Shown: positions 17,196 to 27,016 of the stretch, in pieces
Layout of the letters: each line of letters begins with the position of its first letter
Position numbering within the stretch: position 1 is the stretch's first letter
Origin: Belnapia rosea
GTDB lineage: Bacteria; Pseudomonadota; Alphaproteobacteria; Acetobacterales; Acetobacteraceae
NCBI RefSeq assembly: GCF_900101615.1
Contig: NZ_FMZX01000009.1
Coordinates: forward strand, 1 to 64,000
Direction: 5' to 3'
Length of the DNA stretch: 64,000 bases
The notes under the pieces: generated by a model
The model's database searches: none
What the model saw: the letters and a program-made list of their open reading frames with translations, nothing else
What the model was told of the DNA's origin: nothing
Translations under genes and position numbers: made by a program

Positions 17196-18137
17196 ATGGC
17201 CGCGGACGGCACCCTTGTCGCCGGCGCACCGGCAAGCGCCGCGAACGGGCGCGCCAATACCATGCAGCGCTTCGCCCGACGGCGATCCACCATCGCCTTC
17301 CTGATGGCGCTGCCGCTGATCGCCCTGATCGGCGGCCTCGTCGTCTATCCAGCCGGCTACGCCATGTGGCTCTCGACGCTGAACCGGCGGATGACAGCCA
17401 ATATCGGCCTCGGCAATTTCGAGATCCTGCTGGATAGCGACACCTTCTGGATGGTAATCTGGCAGTCCTGCATCTTCGCCGTGGGTGCGGTGATCGCCAA
17501 GGCGCTGATCGGATTCTGGCTGGCGCATATGCTGCATCACATCCCGGCCAAGGGGCAGCGGAAGTGGCGCGGCATGCTGCTCATCCCCTGGGTCATCCCG
17601 CCGGCGCTCTCCACGCTCGGCTGGTGGTGGATGTTCGATCCCAGCTATTCCTCCATTAACTGGATCCTGAACATCTTCGCCGTGCCCGCCGTGCCCTGGC
17701 TGGGCGAGCCATGGTGGGCACGCTTCTCGGTCATCCTGGTGAATGTCTGGTACGGCTCGCCCTTCTTCATGATCATGTACCTGGCGGCGCTGAAATCGGT
17801 GCCGGACCAGCTTTACGAGGCAGCCGCCATCGACGGCGCCACAGGCTGGCAGGGGCTGCGCTACGTGACGCTGCCGATGATGCAGAACATCATCTCGATC
17901 ACCGTGCTGTTCAGCCTGATTGTCACCTTCGCCAACTACGACATCGTGCGGGTGCTCACCAATGGCGGGCCGCGTGACCTGACGCAGGTCTTCGCTTCCT
18001 ACGCTTTCCAGGTCGGCATCCTCTCCGGCAACCTGCCGCGCGGCGCCGCCGTGAGCCTCTTCATGTTCCCGGTGCTCGCGGTCTTCGCCTTCTTCATCCT
18101 CCGCGGCATCAACCGTCGCAATAGGGAGCAGATGTGA
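17196..18137 (+). CDS. Sugar-type ABC transporter permease (MalF/UgpA-like)
   Basis: 313 aa with about six membrane helices; the first is [20 protein letters not shown]. The cytoplasmic EAA loop that contacts the ATPase reads [21 protein letters not shown] split around the conserved G. ATG 17196 is chosen because GGGAGG lies eight bases upstream; the longer frame from 17154 lacks one. Its TGA overlaps the ATG of the next permease (TGATG). It forms the inner-membrane channel with the following gene. Confidence 0.93.
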   Translation: MAADGTLVAGAPASAANGRANTMQRFARRRSTIAFLMALPLIALIGGLVVYPAGYAMWLSTLNRRMTANIGLGNFEILLDSDTFWMVIWQSCIFAVGAVIAKALIGFWLAHMLHHIPAKGQRKWRGMLLIPWVIPPALSTLGWWWMFDPSYSSINWILNIFAVPAVPWLGEPWWARFSVILVNVWYGSPFFMIMYLAALKSVPDQLYEAAAIDGATGWQGLRYVTLPMMQNIISITVLFSLIVTFANYDIVRVLTNGGPRDLTQVFASYAFQVGILSGNLPRGAAVSLFMFPVLAVFAFFILRGINRRNREQM

Positions 18138-19033
18138 TGTCCGCCAGCACCGCGAGCACCATCGCCTCCTACACGGGGAAGAAGCTCGGCAGCCTCCGGT
18201 CGGAGCGCCGCTGGGCGCTCTGGACGGCCTATGCCTCCCTGATCGTGGCGACGATCATCTTCCTCGCCCCGCCCTTCTACATGCTGGTCACCAGCCTGAA
18301 GAGCAGCGCCGAAATCTCGAATCTCTCGGGCAATCCCTGGATCGTCCGGGCGCCGACGCTCGAGAACTACATGGAGCTGATCGCCAACCCGCTGTTCCGC
18401 GGCTTCTTCTTCAACAGCGTGATCATCACCCTCTGCGTCGTCGCCATCTCCATGGTGATCTCGGTGCTGGCGGCCTTCTCGCTGGCGCGGATGAAGTTCT
18501 GGGGCAGCCAGGCCTTGGCGACCGGCGTGTTCCTGACCTACCTCGTGCCGGACACGCTGCTCTTCATCCCGCTCTACCAGATCGTCGGCGGGCTCGGCCT
18601 GCTGAACTCCATCTGGGGCCTGATCCTGATCTACCCGACGCTGACGGTGCCCTTCTGCACCTGGATCATGATCGGCTACTTCGCCTCCATCCCGAAGGAG
18701 CTGGACGAGGCGGCGCTGATCGACGGCGCGGGCTGGATGCAGATGCTGACCAAGATCTTCATCCCGGTGGCGCTGCCCGGCATCATCGCGGCGACGATCT
18801 TCGCCTTCACGGTGTCCTGGGCGGCCTTCGTCTACCCGACAGCCTTCGTCACCACGCCGGAGCACATGCCGCTGACCATCGGCGTCGTCTCCCAGCTCAT
18901 CCGGGGCGATACCTTCGCCTGGGGCCAGATCATGGCGGGCGCGCTGATGGCGGCGCTGCCGCCGGTGGTCGTCTATGCCTTCCTCATGGATTATTACATA
19001 GCCGGCCTCACCGCCGGTGCGACGAAGGGATAA
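18137..19033 (+). CDS. Sugar-type ABC transporter permease (MalG/UgpE-like)
   Basis: 298 aa, six predicted helices, EAA loop [20 protein letters not shown]. The ATG at 18137 overlaps the previous stop and follows AGGGAG; a GTG one codon upstream is also open. It is the second half of the heterodimeric permease. The hydrophobic segment [19 protein letters not shown] near residue 30 is the first helix. Confidence 0.93.
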   Translation: MSASTASTIASYTGKKLGSLRSERRWALWTAYASLIVATIIFLAPPFYMLVTSLKSSAEISNLSGNPWIVRAPTLENYMELIANPLFRGFFFNSVIITLCVVAISMVISVLAAFSLARMKFWGSQALATGVFLTYLVPDTLLFIPLYQIVGGLGLLNSIWGLILIYPTLTVPFCTWIMIGYFASIPKELDEAALIDGAGWMQMLTKIFIPVALPGIIAATIFAFTVSWAAFVYPTAFVTTPEHMPLTIGVVSQLIRGDTFAWGQIMAGALMAALPPVVVYAFLMDYYIAGLTAGATKG

Positions 19034-19041
19034 GCCGCGCC

Positions 19042-20145
19042 ATGGCTCAGGTGCATCTGCGCAAGGTCGTCAAGGAATACGAGGGCGGCGTCCAGGCAGT
19101 GAAGGGGATCGACCTCGACATTGCCGACCACGAGTTCGTGGTGCTTGTGGGGCCGTCCGGCTGCGGCAAGTCCACGACGCTGCGGATGATCGCAGGACTG
19201 GAAGAAATCTCGGGCGGCGAGATCGATATCGGCGGCACCGTGGTCAACGACGTGCCGCCGCGCGACCGGGACATCGCCATGGTGTTCCAGAACTACGCGC
19301 TCTATCCGCACATGACCGTCTACGACAACATGGCCTTCGGACTCACGCTGCGGAAGTTCGACAAGGGCGAGATCAAGCGCCGGGTCGAGAACGCGGCCAA
19401 GATCCTCGATATCGGCATGCTGCTCGACCGCAAGCCGAAGGCGCTCTCGGGCGGACAGCGGCAGCGCGTCGCCATGGGCCGCGCCATCGTGCGGGACCCG
19501 AAGGTGTTCCTGTTCGACGAGCCGCTCTCCAACCTGGACGCCAAGCTGCGCGTGCAGATGCGCACCGAGATCAAGAAGGTCCATCAGACCGTCCGCACCA
19601 CCACCGTCTACGTCACCCATGACCAGGTGGAGGCAATGACGCTCGCCGACCGCGTGGTGGTGATGAACCACGGCAAGATCGAGCAGGTCGGCCCGCCGCA
19701 GGAGCTTTACCACCACCCGCGGACGCGCTTCGTCGCCGGCTTCATCGGCAGCCCGTCGATGAACTTCATCCCCGCCCGGCTGGAGGAGGCCGGCTCCGGC
19801 CTCGTCGTCCGCATGACGGACCGGGCGGTGCTGCCGGTACCGGCCGCCCGCGCTAGCCGCTATGCGGCCCATGTCGGACGTGACCTGCTCTTCGGCATCC
19901 GCCCGGAGCATCTGACCGAGCCGCACCCGAACGAGCACCGGCCGAACATCGCCCATTTCGAGGCCGCTCCCGAGGTCGTCGAGCCGATGGGGATGGAGAC
20001 GCTGCTGCACTTCTGGGTCGAGGGGCACGAGATCTGCGCCCGCTTCGACCCGGCGGTGGAAGTCGCGCCGGGCAAGCTCGCCGCCATGGCGGTCGACATG
20101 GATCAGATGCACCTGATCGACCCGAAGACGGACCTCGTCCTGTAG
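19042..20145 (+). CDS. ABC transporter ATP-binding protein (MalK/UgpC family)
   Basis: 367 aa. Walker [10 protein letters not shown] near residue 37, Q-loop [15 protein letters not shown], signature LSGGQRQR near 135, Walker B VFLFDEP near 155, and His switch VTHDQVEAM. The C-terminal third is the TOBE/MOP-like regulatory domain with FGIRPEHL. An AAGGGA site precedes the start nine bases after the permease stop. It energises the importer encoded by the three upstream genes. MalK/UgpC proteins often serve several permeases. Confidence 0.95.
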   Translation: MAQVHLRKVVKEYEGGVQAVKGIDLDIADHEFVVLVGPSGCGKSTTLRMIAGLEEISGGEIDIGGTVVNDVPPRDRDIAMVFQNYALYPHMTVYDNMAFGLTLRKFDKGEIKRRVENAAKILDIGMLLDRKPKALSGGQRQRVAMGRAIVRDPKVFLFDEPLSNLDAKLRVQMRTEIKKVHQTVRTTTVYVTHDQVEAMTLADRVVVMNHGKIEQVGPPQELYHHPRTRFVAGFIGSPSMNFIPARLEEAGSGLVVRMTDRAVLPVPAARASRYAAHVGRDLLFGIRPEHLTEPHPNEHRPNIAHFEAAPEVVEPMGMETLLHFWVEGHEICARFDPAVEVAPGKLAAMAVDMDQMHLIDPKTDLVL

Positions 20146-20177
20146 CCGGGGCGGAATTGAGGGGTTAAGATCGGCGC

Positions 20178-21263
20178 ATGGCAGACTACACTCCGGTGCT
20201 GATCGGCGCCGAACCCCTCGCCGCCCTCGTGGGCAACATCTTCCGCGCCAATGGCTGCGATGCGGCCGAGGCCGACCGCATCGCCGAGCACCTGCTCGGC
20301 GCCAACCTCGCCGGGCATGACAGCCATGGCGTGGCCCGCGTGCCGCGCTACGTCGAGTGGCAGCAGGCGGGCTATGTCGTCGCCGGCCAGCAGGCCGAGG
20401 TGGTGACGGATGGCGGCGCCTTCGCCCTGCTCGACGGGCATTATGGCTTTGGCCAGACGGTGGCGCCACAGGCGACGGCGATGGGCATTGAGCGCGCGCA
20501 GCAGCACGGCACGGCCATCATCGCCCTGCGCAATGCAGGGCATGTCGGTCGGATCGGCGCCTACTCGGAACAGGCGCTTGCCGCGGGGCTGATCTCCATC
20601 CATTTCGTCAACGTCGCTGGCAGTGTCCTGGTCGCGCCCTTCGGCGGAACCGAGCGGCGCTTCTCCACCGCGCCCTTCAGCGTCGGCGTGCCCACGGACC
20701 CGCCGGTGGTGCTCGACTTCGCCACATCCCATGTCGCCGAAGGCAAGGTGCTGGTCGCCTCCAATGGGGGCAAGCCACTGCCGCCGGATGCGCTGATCGA
20801 GCCGGATGGGCGGCTCTCTGGTGACCCGCACACGCTCTATGGCGAGTATGAGCAGGTCGGGCCGCGCAATCCGGCCAATGGGCTCGGCGCGATCCGCGCC
20901 TTCGGCGAGCACAAGGGCTCGGGACTTGCCTTCATGTGCGAGTTGCTGGCTGGTGCCTTCACCGGCGGCGGCTGCTCCGGCCCGATCGATGCGCGCGGGC
21001 GAATCGCCAATGGCATGCTCTCCATTTTCATCTCGCCACAGCATTTCGGCACCGAGGCGGCTTTCAAGCAGGCGGCGCAGGATTATGTCGCCTGGGTCAA
21101 ATCCTGCCGGCCGGCCAAGCCCGGTGGCGAGGTCCTGGCCCCGGGCGAGACCGAGGCGCGGTTGAAGGCGGAGCGCCTCGCCAATGGCGTACCGCTGCAG
21201 CCCGATACCTGGGCCGGCATCGTAGGTTGCGCCCGCAAGCTCGGCGTGACTGTCCCGAATTGA
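20178..21263 (+). CDS. Ldh-family oxidoreductase, hydroxycarboxylate dehydrogenase B-like
   Basis: 361 aa of the malate/L-lactate dehydrogenase family that uses NAD(P)H without a Rossmann fold. Conserved features are NLAGHDSHGVARVPRY with the catalytic His, GHYGFGQ, NAGHVGRIGAYSEQA, NVAGSVLVAPFGG, AEGKVLVA and FGEHKGSGLAFMCELLAGA. The overall layout parallels E. coli HcxB (YbiC), which interconverts 2-hydroxy and 2-oxo carboxylates. It follows the sugar importer by 32 bases, suggesting joint use of a hydroxy-acid or sugar-acid substrate (inference). Confidence 0.88.
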   Translation: MADYTPVLIGAEPLAALVGNIFRANGCDAAEADRIAEHLLGANLAGHDSHGVARVPRYVEWQQAGYVVAGQQAEVVTDGGAFALLDGHYGFGQTVAPQATAMGIERAQQHGTAIIALRNAGHVGRIGAYSEQALAAGLISIHFVNVAGSVLVAPFGGTERRFSTAPFSVGVPTDPPVVLDFATSHVAEGKVLVASNGGKPLPPDALIEPDGRLSGDPHTLYGEYEQVGPRNPANGLGAIRAFGEHKGSGLAFMCELLAGAFTGGGCSGPIDARGRIANGMLSIFISPQHFGTEAAFKQAAQDYVAWVKSCRPAKPGGEVLAPGETEARLKAERLANGVPLQPDTWAGIVGCARKLGVTVPN

Positions 21264-22006
21264 GCGAGGAGCTGACCGCCGCCGTGCGCTATGGCCGCTA
21301 TGCGGCCATCCGCCGGCGCATGCTCACCGAAGCCTCCCGCCGCATCCCGCTGGCGAGCCTGGCGCAGCAGGCACGTGCCTTGTCGCTCTGGGATGGCAAG
21401 CAGGTCACGCCAGCGGATGAGATGCAGCTCGCCGCCGTCTTCGACCTTGGCGTGCTCGACCCGCTTGGCGAGCATGGCCGCGCCATCGATCGCCAGGCCC
21501 GGGCCGAGGCGCCCCCGCCCGGCAGCGAGGAACACCGGATGCTGCAGGCGCTGGCCGAGGCATCCTTTGGTCTGTGGCGCATTCACGGTCCCCATCCCGA
21601 GGGCGGAGTCCGGGCCGAAAGCTTCCCGGATGGCGAGGAGCTGGTGATCTGGGACCGCTTCCTCGATCGCGGCAGGGCGCCCGGCGCGCTGGTCGGCGCC
21701 CGCATCGCCCGACCGGAGGAAGACCTGCCAATGACCTGCGGCGCCGTTGTCTCGCTCGACAGCCGGGCGGTGGAGCGGCTGCTGCTGGGAACGCCGCCGC
21801 AACGGGGCCCGGTTTTTCCCAGCCTGCCCCTCACCGACGACGGGCCGTCGTTGGAGCGGTTGGTGGCAGAGCCAGCAACGCGACTGCGGCTCGCGGCCTT
21901 GGCCCGGACGCCGGGCTTCGCGGCGACGGTCTACCGCACCGCGATCGATCTCGGACTGATGGGGCCTGTCATCGGGCGAAGCCCCGGAGCCGCACAATCC
22001 CCCTGA
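21260..22006 (+). CDS. Unrecognised protein coupled to the Ldh-family gene
   Basis: About 248 aa if started at TTG 21260, which overlaps the previous stop (TTGA); GTG 21284 or ATG 21319 are alternatives. Coding character is supported by strong third-position GC. It is soluble, rich in Ala, Arg and Leu. The N-terminal part is helical (AAIRRRMLTEASRRIPLASL) and the middle has a Trp/acidic stretch (DGEELVIWDRFLDRG). No signal peptide or motif is recognised. Placement between the oxidoreductase and a Bug protein suggests an accessory role in that catabolic unit, nothing more. Confidence 0.65.
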   Translation: MSEELTAAVRYGRYAAIRRRMLTEASRRIPLASLAQQARALSLWDGKQVTPADEMQLAAVFDLGVLDPLGEHGRAIDRQARAEAPPPGSEEHRMLQALAEASFGLWRIHGPHPEGGVRAESFPDGEELVIWDRFLDRGRAPGALVGARIARPEEDLPMTCGAVVSLDSRAVERLLLGTPPQRGPVFPSLPLTDDGPSLERLVAEPATRLRLAALARTPGFAATVYRTAIDLGLMGPVIGRSPGAAQSP

Positions 22007-22069
22007 GCGGCTTGCCGCGGCGGCGCTTCCAGCTACTCTCCCCGGCAACAAAGTCGGGGAAATTGGTCC

Positions 22070-23044
22070 ATGCGCCGCCTGCTGCCTGCCTTGCTTGCCC
22101 TGCTGTTTGCCACCTCGGCTCAGGCCTTCCCCGACCGCCCGATCACCCTGGCCACCGGCTATGCGCCAGGCGGATCGACCGATATTGCCGCCCGGCTGCT
22201 GGCCGAGAGGCTGGCCGCCAATCTCGGGCCGGAGGCGCGGGTGGTGGTGGAGAACCGGCCGGGCGCCGCCGGGATCGTCGCCAGCGAATGGCTGCGGCGG
22301 CAGGTGCCTGATGGCCACACCATCATGCTGGTCGAGAGCTCATCCCATGCCATCGCGCCGGCCGCCCTGGTTGGCGGCACGCGCTATGACCCGGTGGCGG
22401 ATTTCTCGCATCTGGGCGTCATCGGAACGGCGCCGCTGATCCTGGTGGTGAACAAGGATTTCCCGGCGAATACGGCACCCGAAGTGCTTGAGCGGTTGCG
22501 CTCCGCCCCGCCGGAGACCTTCACCTATGCGACGTCCGGCGTCGGCTCCATCGTGCACCTGGCGCCCGAAATGCTGGCACTCGACCTCAAGACCCGCTTC
22601 GTCCATGTGCCCTATCGCAGCGGCGGGCAGATGCTGACGGCGATCTTCCAGGGCGAGGGGCAGTTCGGCATCGCCGTGCTGGCCTCCGCCGCGCAGCAGG
22701 TGCGGGACGGCATGGTGCGGGGGATCGCGGTGACGGGCAACCGCCGCTTCCCCTCCTTCCCGCAACTGCCGACGCTCTCCGAGGCAGGCGTCCCGGGCTA
22801 TGACATCACCACATGGAACATCATCCTCGGCCCACCCGGCCTGCCGGCAGCGGTTCAGGAGGCACTGAACCGTGCCATGGTCACATCCCTCGCCGAGCCC
22901 GCCCTCCAGCAGCGCCTGCTCACGGCCGGCGTCGATGCCTGGACCGCGCCGAACGCACCCGCCGATGCGCGGGCCTTCCTCGAGCGGGAAGTGGCAAAGT
23001 TCCGGGTCGTGGTGGAGCGGACCGGGGTGAAGCTGCAACCCTGA
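22070..23044 (+). CDS. Bug/TctC-family tripartite tricarboxylate transporter substrate-binding protein
   Basis: 324 aa with a Sec leader (MRRLLPALLALLFATSAQA) cleaved before FPDRPITLATGYAPGGSTD, the conserved start of mature Bug proteins. VENRPGAAGIVASEWLRR and YATSGVGSIVHL are family motifs, and the C-terminal lobe is complete. It binds carboxylates in the periplasm. No TctA/TctB membrane partners are nearby, as is usual for the many solitary Bug genes of this group. Together with the adjacent HcxB-like enzyme it suggests a hydroxy-acid ligand. Confidence 0.93.
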   Translation: MRRLLPALLALLFATSAQAFPDRPITLATGYAPGGSTDIAARLLAERLAANLGPEARVVVENRPGAAGIVASEWLRRQVPDGHTIMLVESSSHAIAPAALVGGTRYDPVADFSHLGVIGTAPLILVVNKDFPANTAPEVLERLRSAPPETFTYATSGVGSIVHLAPEMLALDLKTRFVHVPYRSGGQMLTAIFQGEGQFGIAVLASAAQQVRDGMVRGIAVTGNRRFPSFPQLPTLSEAGVPGYDITTWNIILGPPGLPAAVQEALNRAMVTSLAEPALQQRLLTAGVDAWTAPNAPADARAFLEREVAKFRVVVERTGVKLQP

Positions 23045-23056
23045 CGTCGCCGGGAA

Positions 23057-23644
23057 TCAGGTCTTTTCCTGGTCCGATGGCGATGCGGCCGGCGGGCCGA
23101 CCAGCCGGCGGATCTCAGCCAGCATTGTCGGCGAATCCCAGGGCTGGTCGCCCTCTACCCGTGCCCGCTCGCGTCCCTGCCGGTCCACCACCAGCGTTGT
23201 CGGCAGGCCGCGCACGCCGAGCGCGCGGCTCGCGGCGCCCCGGGGGTCGAGCCAGAGACCGAGTTGGCGGATCGCTTTGTCCCGGTAAAAAGGTTCGACC
23301 ATCGCCTTGCCGCCCCGGTCGGAGGAAAGGGCGAGGATCACCACCCCCTCCCCGGCCAGCGCTGCCTGGGCGCGGTCGAGAGCCGGCATTTCGGCAACGC
23401 AGGGGGGACACCATGTGGCCCAGAGGTTGATCAGCAACCCCTTGCCGGCGAAATCCGTGACGGTGTGCGGCTTGCCCTCGGCATCGGTGAAGCTGAATTC
23501 CGGTAGCGGCTTCGGCGGCGCCTCGACCAGGCGGCCAGCCCCGGCGCCGAGGGCTTTGCGCCCAAGGGCCGCGCCCGCTAGGGTCCCGGCCGCCGCCCGG
23601 GCCATCACCCGGCGGGTCGCACGCAGTCCGGAAAGCGCAGCCAT
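23057..23644 (-). CDS. TlpA-family thiol-disulfide reductase
   Basis: 195 aa with a Tat/Sec-like N-terminus ([21 protein letters not shown]) and a thioredoxin fold. WCPPC places the redox cysteines at 79 and 82, preceded by LINLWATW, and the cis-Pro loop is GLPTTLVVD. It is probably exported or anchored and reduces periplasmic thiols, for example in cytochrome c maturation. The ATG used (23642-23644) is one base from the argH GTG on the other strand; an internal ATG at 23603-23605 would start at MARAAAG and leave more room. Which start is used is uncertain. Confidence 0.9.
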   Translation of the reverse strand: MAALSGLRATRRVMARAAAGTLAGAALGRKALGAGAGRLVEAPPKPLPEFSFTDAEGKPHTVTDFAGKGLLINLWATWCPPCVAEMPALDRAQAALAGEGVVILALSSDRGGKAMVEPFYRDKAIRQLGLWLDPRGAASRALGVRGLPTTLVVDRQGRERARVEGDQPWDSPTMLAEIRRLVGPPAASPSDQEKT

Positions 23645-23645
23645 C

Positions 23646-25040
23646 GTGTCAAATCCCACCCCTGGCAACTCCCAATGGGGCGGCCGCTTCGCCGCCGGTC
23701 CCTCCGCAATCATGCAGGCGATCAACGCCTCGATCGGCTTCGACCGCAAGATGTGGCGCCAGGACATCCGTGGCAGCCTCGCCCATGCTGCCATGCTGGC
23801 GCATGTGGGGATCATCTCGACCGAGGACGAGAGGGCGATCCGCGAGGGGCTGGCCGGCATCGCAGCACGGATCGAGGCCGGTGATTTTCCCTGGGATGAG
23901 GGCCTCGAAGACATCCACATGAATATCGAGGCGCGGCTGACCGAAGCGGTTGGCGAGGCCGGCAAGCGCCTCCATACCGGCCGCAGCCGGAACGACCAGG
24001 TGGCGCTTGACGTCCGCCTCTGGGTGCGTGACGCGATCGACGGGCTGACCGGGCAGATCGAGGACGTCATGCGGGCGCTGACCGCGCGCGCCGAGGAGCA
24101 TGCGGCAACCGTGATGCCGGGCTTCACCCACCTCCAATCCGCCCAGCCCACCACCTTCGGCCACCATATGCTGGCCTATGTGGAGATGCTTTCCCGCGAT
24201 CGCGGCCGGCTGGCCGATGCCCGGCGCCGGCTGAACGAGAGCCCGCTGGGTGCGGCGGCGCTCTGCGGCACCGGCTTCCCCATCGACCGGCACATGACCG
24301 CTAAGGCGCTCGGCTTCGACGGGCCGACGCGCAACAGTCTGGACAGTGTCGCCTCCCGCGACTTCGCCGCTGAATTCCTATTCGCCTGCGCCATGTGCGC
24401 GACCCATCTCTCGCGCCTTGCCGAGGAGGTGGTGATCTGGACCAACCCGTATTTCGGCTTCGTCACGCTGTCCGATGCCTACACCACCGGCTCCTCCATC
24501 ATGCCGCAAAAGCGCAACCCGGACGCGGCGGAGTTGGTGCGCGGCAAGACCGGGCGGGTGATGGGCGCGCTCACCGGCATGCTGACCGTGCTGAAGGGCC
24601 TGCCCCTGACCTATGGCAAGGACATGCAGGAAGACAAGGAAGGGATCTTCGACGCGGCCGAAACCATGACCCTCTGCCTCGCCGCGACTGCGGGCATGGT
24701 ACGCGACATGGTGCCGAATGCCGCACGCCTGCGCGAAGCGGCAGGGGCCGGCTTCTCCACTGCGACGGATCTGGCGGACTGGCTGGTGCGCGAGTTGAAG
24801 ATGCCCTTCCGCGATGCGCACCACGTCACCGGCCGGCTCGTCGCCAAGGCCGAGGCCAAGGGCAGCGACCTCGCCGGGCTGACGCTTGCCGAGATGCAGA
24901 CGGTAGAGCCCCGCATCACGGAGGCGATCTTCGGCGTGCTGACGGTGGAGGCCTCGGTCGCCTCTCGCGCCTGTTACGGCGGCACCGCCCCCGAGAATGT
25001 TCGCCGGATGGCGGCGGAGTGGCGGGAGCGACTGGCGTGA
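23646..25040 (+). CDS. argH: Argininosuccinate lyase
   Basis: Last step of arginine synthesis: argininosuccinate to arginine and fumarate. 464 aa. The fumarase-superfamily signature [12 protein letters not shown] with its mobile serine, [13 protein letters not shown], and the N-terminal [20 protein letters not shown] are all present. Start GTG 23646 gives the expected N-terminal length; no strong ribosome site is seen, only GGAAAG about 11 bases upstream inside the opposing TlpA gene. The TGA overlaps the GTG start of lptM. The usual third member, lysA, is not present downstream. Confidence 0.97.
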   Translation: MSNPTPGNSQWGGRFAAGPSAIMQAINASIGFDRKMWRQDIRGSLAHAAMLAHVGIISTEDERAIREGLAGIAARIEAGDFPWDEGLEDIHMNIEARLTEAVGEAGKRLHTGRSRNDQVALDVRLWVRDAIDGLTGQIEDVMRALTARAEEHAATVMPGFTHLQSAQPTTFGHHMLAYVEMLSRDRGRLADARRRLNESPLGAAALCGTGFPIDRHMTAKALGFDGPTRNSLDSVASRDFAAEFLFACAMCATHLSRLAEEVVIWTNPYFGFVTLSDAYTTGSSIMPQKRNPDAAELVRGKTGRVMGALTGMLTVLKGLPLTYGKDMQEDKEGIFDAAETMTLCLAATAGMVRDMVPNAARLREAAGAGFSTATDLADWLVRELKMPFRDAHHVTGRLVAKAEAKGSDLAGLTLAEMQTVEPRITEAIFGVLTVEASVASRACYGGTAPENVRRMAAEWRERLA

Positions 25041-25216
25041 CCCGGCTGCTGTTGGCCTTTCTGGCGCTGGTCCCGCTCGCCGGCTGCGGGCGGGCCGGGC
25101 CACCGCGGCCTCCGGGGCCGAGAGAGCAGATCATCTACCCTCGCGCCTACCCGAAGCCGGATCCGACACCATTGCCGCCTGGCGCGATACCGGAAGCACC
25201 ACCCGCGCGACGCTGA
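25037..25216 (+). CDS. lptM: LptM-like small lipoprotein (YifL family)
   Basis: 59 aa starting at GTG, four bases before the end of argH (GTGA overlap). A short leader [14 protein letters not shown] ends in a lipobox (L-A-G-C), followed by [11 protein letters not shown], the conserved C-G-x-x-G-P-x-x-P opening of YifL/LptM proteins, then a proline-rich tail. In E. coli LptM helps LptD oxidative maturation in outer-membrane LPS export. The argH neighbour is typical in alphaproteobacteria and supports the call. Confidence 0.85.
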   Translation: MTRLLLAFLALVPLAGCGRAGPPRPPGPREQIIYPRAYPKPDPTPLPPGAIPEAPPARR

Positions 25217-25267
25217 CGGGGCAACCCTCGCCGCCCCGCTGCCGTTGCTCCGCAAGGAGGACACGGC

Positions 25268-26146
25268 ATGCGCATCCACCACCTCGATTGCGGTCCCGCC
25301 CGGCCCTTCGGCGGCGCCCTCATGGATGGCGCCAGCCCCGGTGCCATCGGTCGGCTGAGCTGTCATTGCCTGGCCATCGAGACCGACCGGCACGGCATCG
25401 TGCTGGTCGATACCGGGCTTGGCCTGCGCGACATGGCACGGCCCTGGCTGCGGCTGCCGTTGCTGAACACCGCCTTGCTGCAATTCCGTTTCGACGCGGA
25501 CCGCACGATGCTCCGGCGCCTGCGGCGTCTCGGCCATTCGCCCCGGGACGTGCGGCATATTGTCATGACCCATCTCGACTTCGATCATGCCGGTGGTCTC
25601 ATCGACTTTCCGCATGCGACGGTGCATGTGATGGCACCGGAGGCGAAAGCCGCCCGCACCCGGCCCGGCTGGCTTGACCGCCTGCGCTACCGCCCGGCGC
25701 AATGGGGCGATACCGCACGCTGGCGCCGCTACTCCGACCGCACATCGGGCCGCTGGTTCGGCTTCGATGCGGTGACGGAGCTGGAGGGCCTGCCGCCCGA
25801 GTTCCTGCTCGTGCCGCTGCCGGGCCATTCGGCGGGTCATGCCGGCGTCGCCATCGAAGGGCCGCGCGGCTGGATGCTGCATGCGGGCGATGCCTATTTC
25901 AACCGGGCCGAGGTGCATGCGCCACTGCCCGGCTGCCCAGCCGGCAGCGCCGCCTATGAGCGCTTCATGGCCTGGGATTCACGCCTCGCCCGAGCCAACC
26001 AGGCACGCCTGCGCAACCTTGTGGCGGAGCCGGACAGTGCCATCGCCGTCTTCTGCACCCACGACCCGGTGGAGTATGTCGCCATGGCGGTCTGGCAGGG
26101 GAATGCCAGCGCCATGCCCGAGCCACGGGTGGCGAGTGCGGCATGA
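25268..26146 (+). CDS. Metallo-beta-lactamase-fold hydrolase (AHL-lactonase-like)
   Basis: 292 aa. The zinc motif THLDFDHAGG places His102, Asp104, Asp106 and His107; further ligands are likely in LPGHSAGHAG and LHAGDAYF, with a late His in FCTHDP. No signal peptide is seen. The family includes lactonases and hydrolases of unknown substrate. A strong AAGGAGG site precedes the start. It is followed by two Rieske genes on the same strand, the first 141 bases away, so co-transcription is possible. Confidence 0.9.
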   Translation: MRIHHLDCGPARPFGGALMDGASPGAIGRLSCHCLAIETDRHGIVLVDTGLGLRDMARPWLRLPLLNTALLQFRFDADRTMLRRLRRLGHSPRDVRHIVMTHLDFDHAGGLIDFPHATVHVMAPEAKAARTRPGWLDRLRYRPAQWGDTARWRRYSDRTSGRWFGFDAVTELEGLPPEFLLVPLPGHSAGHAGVAIEGPRGWMLHAGDAYFNRAEVHAPLPGCPAGSAAYERFMAWDSRLARANQARLRNLVAEPDSAIAVFCTHDPVEYVAMAVWQGNASAMPEPRVASAA

Positions 26147-26287
26147 ACGCGCTGGGCGTCCCTGATGCCCATGGCTCGCGGAACCCAGGCCGGGCCATTG
26201 CCTCGTGCAGGCAATGCTTTCGGTCAGGTGATTCCACTGGACCGGAGTTTGCCCTAGCCTTCCAGCCAAGCGTCAAGGGAGGAAGGC

Positions 26288-26701
26288 ATGGCTCGCCATG
26301 TCGTCGCAGCGGTCGGCGAGATCCCGCCGAATGGCCGCAAATTGGTTGAGGTGAAAGGACGGCGCATCGCGCTGTTCCATGTCTCGGGTGAGTACTTCGC
26401 CTTAACCGATCGCTGCCCGCATGAGGGCGGCAGCCTCTGCGCCGGCCGGCTGACGGGGCTTGTGCGATCGAACGAGCCAGGGCGGTATGAATATTCCCGA
26501 CCGCAGGAGATGCTGGCCTGTTCCTGGCATGGCTGGGAGTTCGACATAAGAACCGGCCAAAGCTACTGCGACCCGGAGAGCATCCGCGCACGCATCTATC
26601 CGGTGAGCCTTGAGCCCGGCGAGGCGTTGACCAAAGGCCCTTTCGTCGCCGAGACGTTTCCCGTCTCGGTCGATGGCCAATACATCCTGGTGGAGGTCTG
26701 A
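26288..26701 (+). CDS. Rieske [2Fe-2S] protein with an insertion between the cluster motifs
   Basis: 137 aa. The first ligand pair is CPH (Cys43, His45) and the second CSWHGW (Cys78, His81). About 32 residues separate them instead of the usual 15-20, owing to an inserted LTGLVRSNEPGRYEYSRPQE segment. It then reads FDIRTGQSYCDP as in ferredoxins of oxygenase systems. It is a soluble electron carrier, or an N-terminal oxygenase domain standing alone; no catalytic iron domain is attached. The start follows GGGAGGAAGG. A second, shorter Rieske gene follows after seven bases. Confidence 0.88.
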   Translation: MARHVVAAVGEIPPNGRKLVEVKGRRIALFHVSGEYFALTDRCPHEGGSLCAGRLTGLVRSNEPGRYEYSRPQEMLACSWHGWEFDIRTGQSYCDPESIRARIYPVSLEPGEALTKGPFVAETFPVSVDGQYILVEV

Positions 26702-26707
26702 TCGTCC

Positions 26708-27016
26708 ATGGCCGAATGGCATCGTGTCGCCGAGGAAGGCGATCTCGCCGAGAACATGCCGCTGCCGGTGCGCATCGGCGATCTCTGCATCGCCGTGGTC
26801 CGGCTGGAGGATGGCATCTTCGCGGTCAATGACATCTGCACCCATGAATACGCGCTGCTGTCGGATGGTTATTGCGAGGATGGCAAGCTGGAATGCCCGC
26901 TGCATCAGGCCTGTTTCGATATCCGCACCGGCGCGGCGCTGAATGAGCCGGCAGATGTGCCTGTCGCCACTTACAAGGTGAAAATCGAAGGTGGGGCCGT
27001 CTTCGTCGAGGCATGA
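26708..27016 (+). CDS. Rieske-type ferredoxin (oxygenase electron carrier-like)
   Basis: 102 aa, the normal size of CarAc/AndAb-type ferredoxins. Cluster ligands are CTH (Cys44, His46) and CPLH (Cys63, His66), followed by ACFDIRTGAAL. It would pass electrons to a ring-hydroxylating oxygenase, but no oxygenase alpha subunit or reductase is in the window. It follows the other Rieske gene by seven bases and is last in the unit. Confidence 0.92.
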   Translation: MAEWHRVAEEGDLAENMPLPVRIGDLCIAVVRLEDGIFAVNDICTHEYALLSDGYCEDGKLECPLHQACFDIRTGAALNEPADVPVATYKVKIEGGAVFVEA

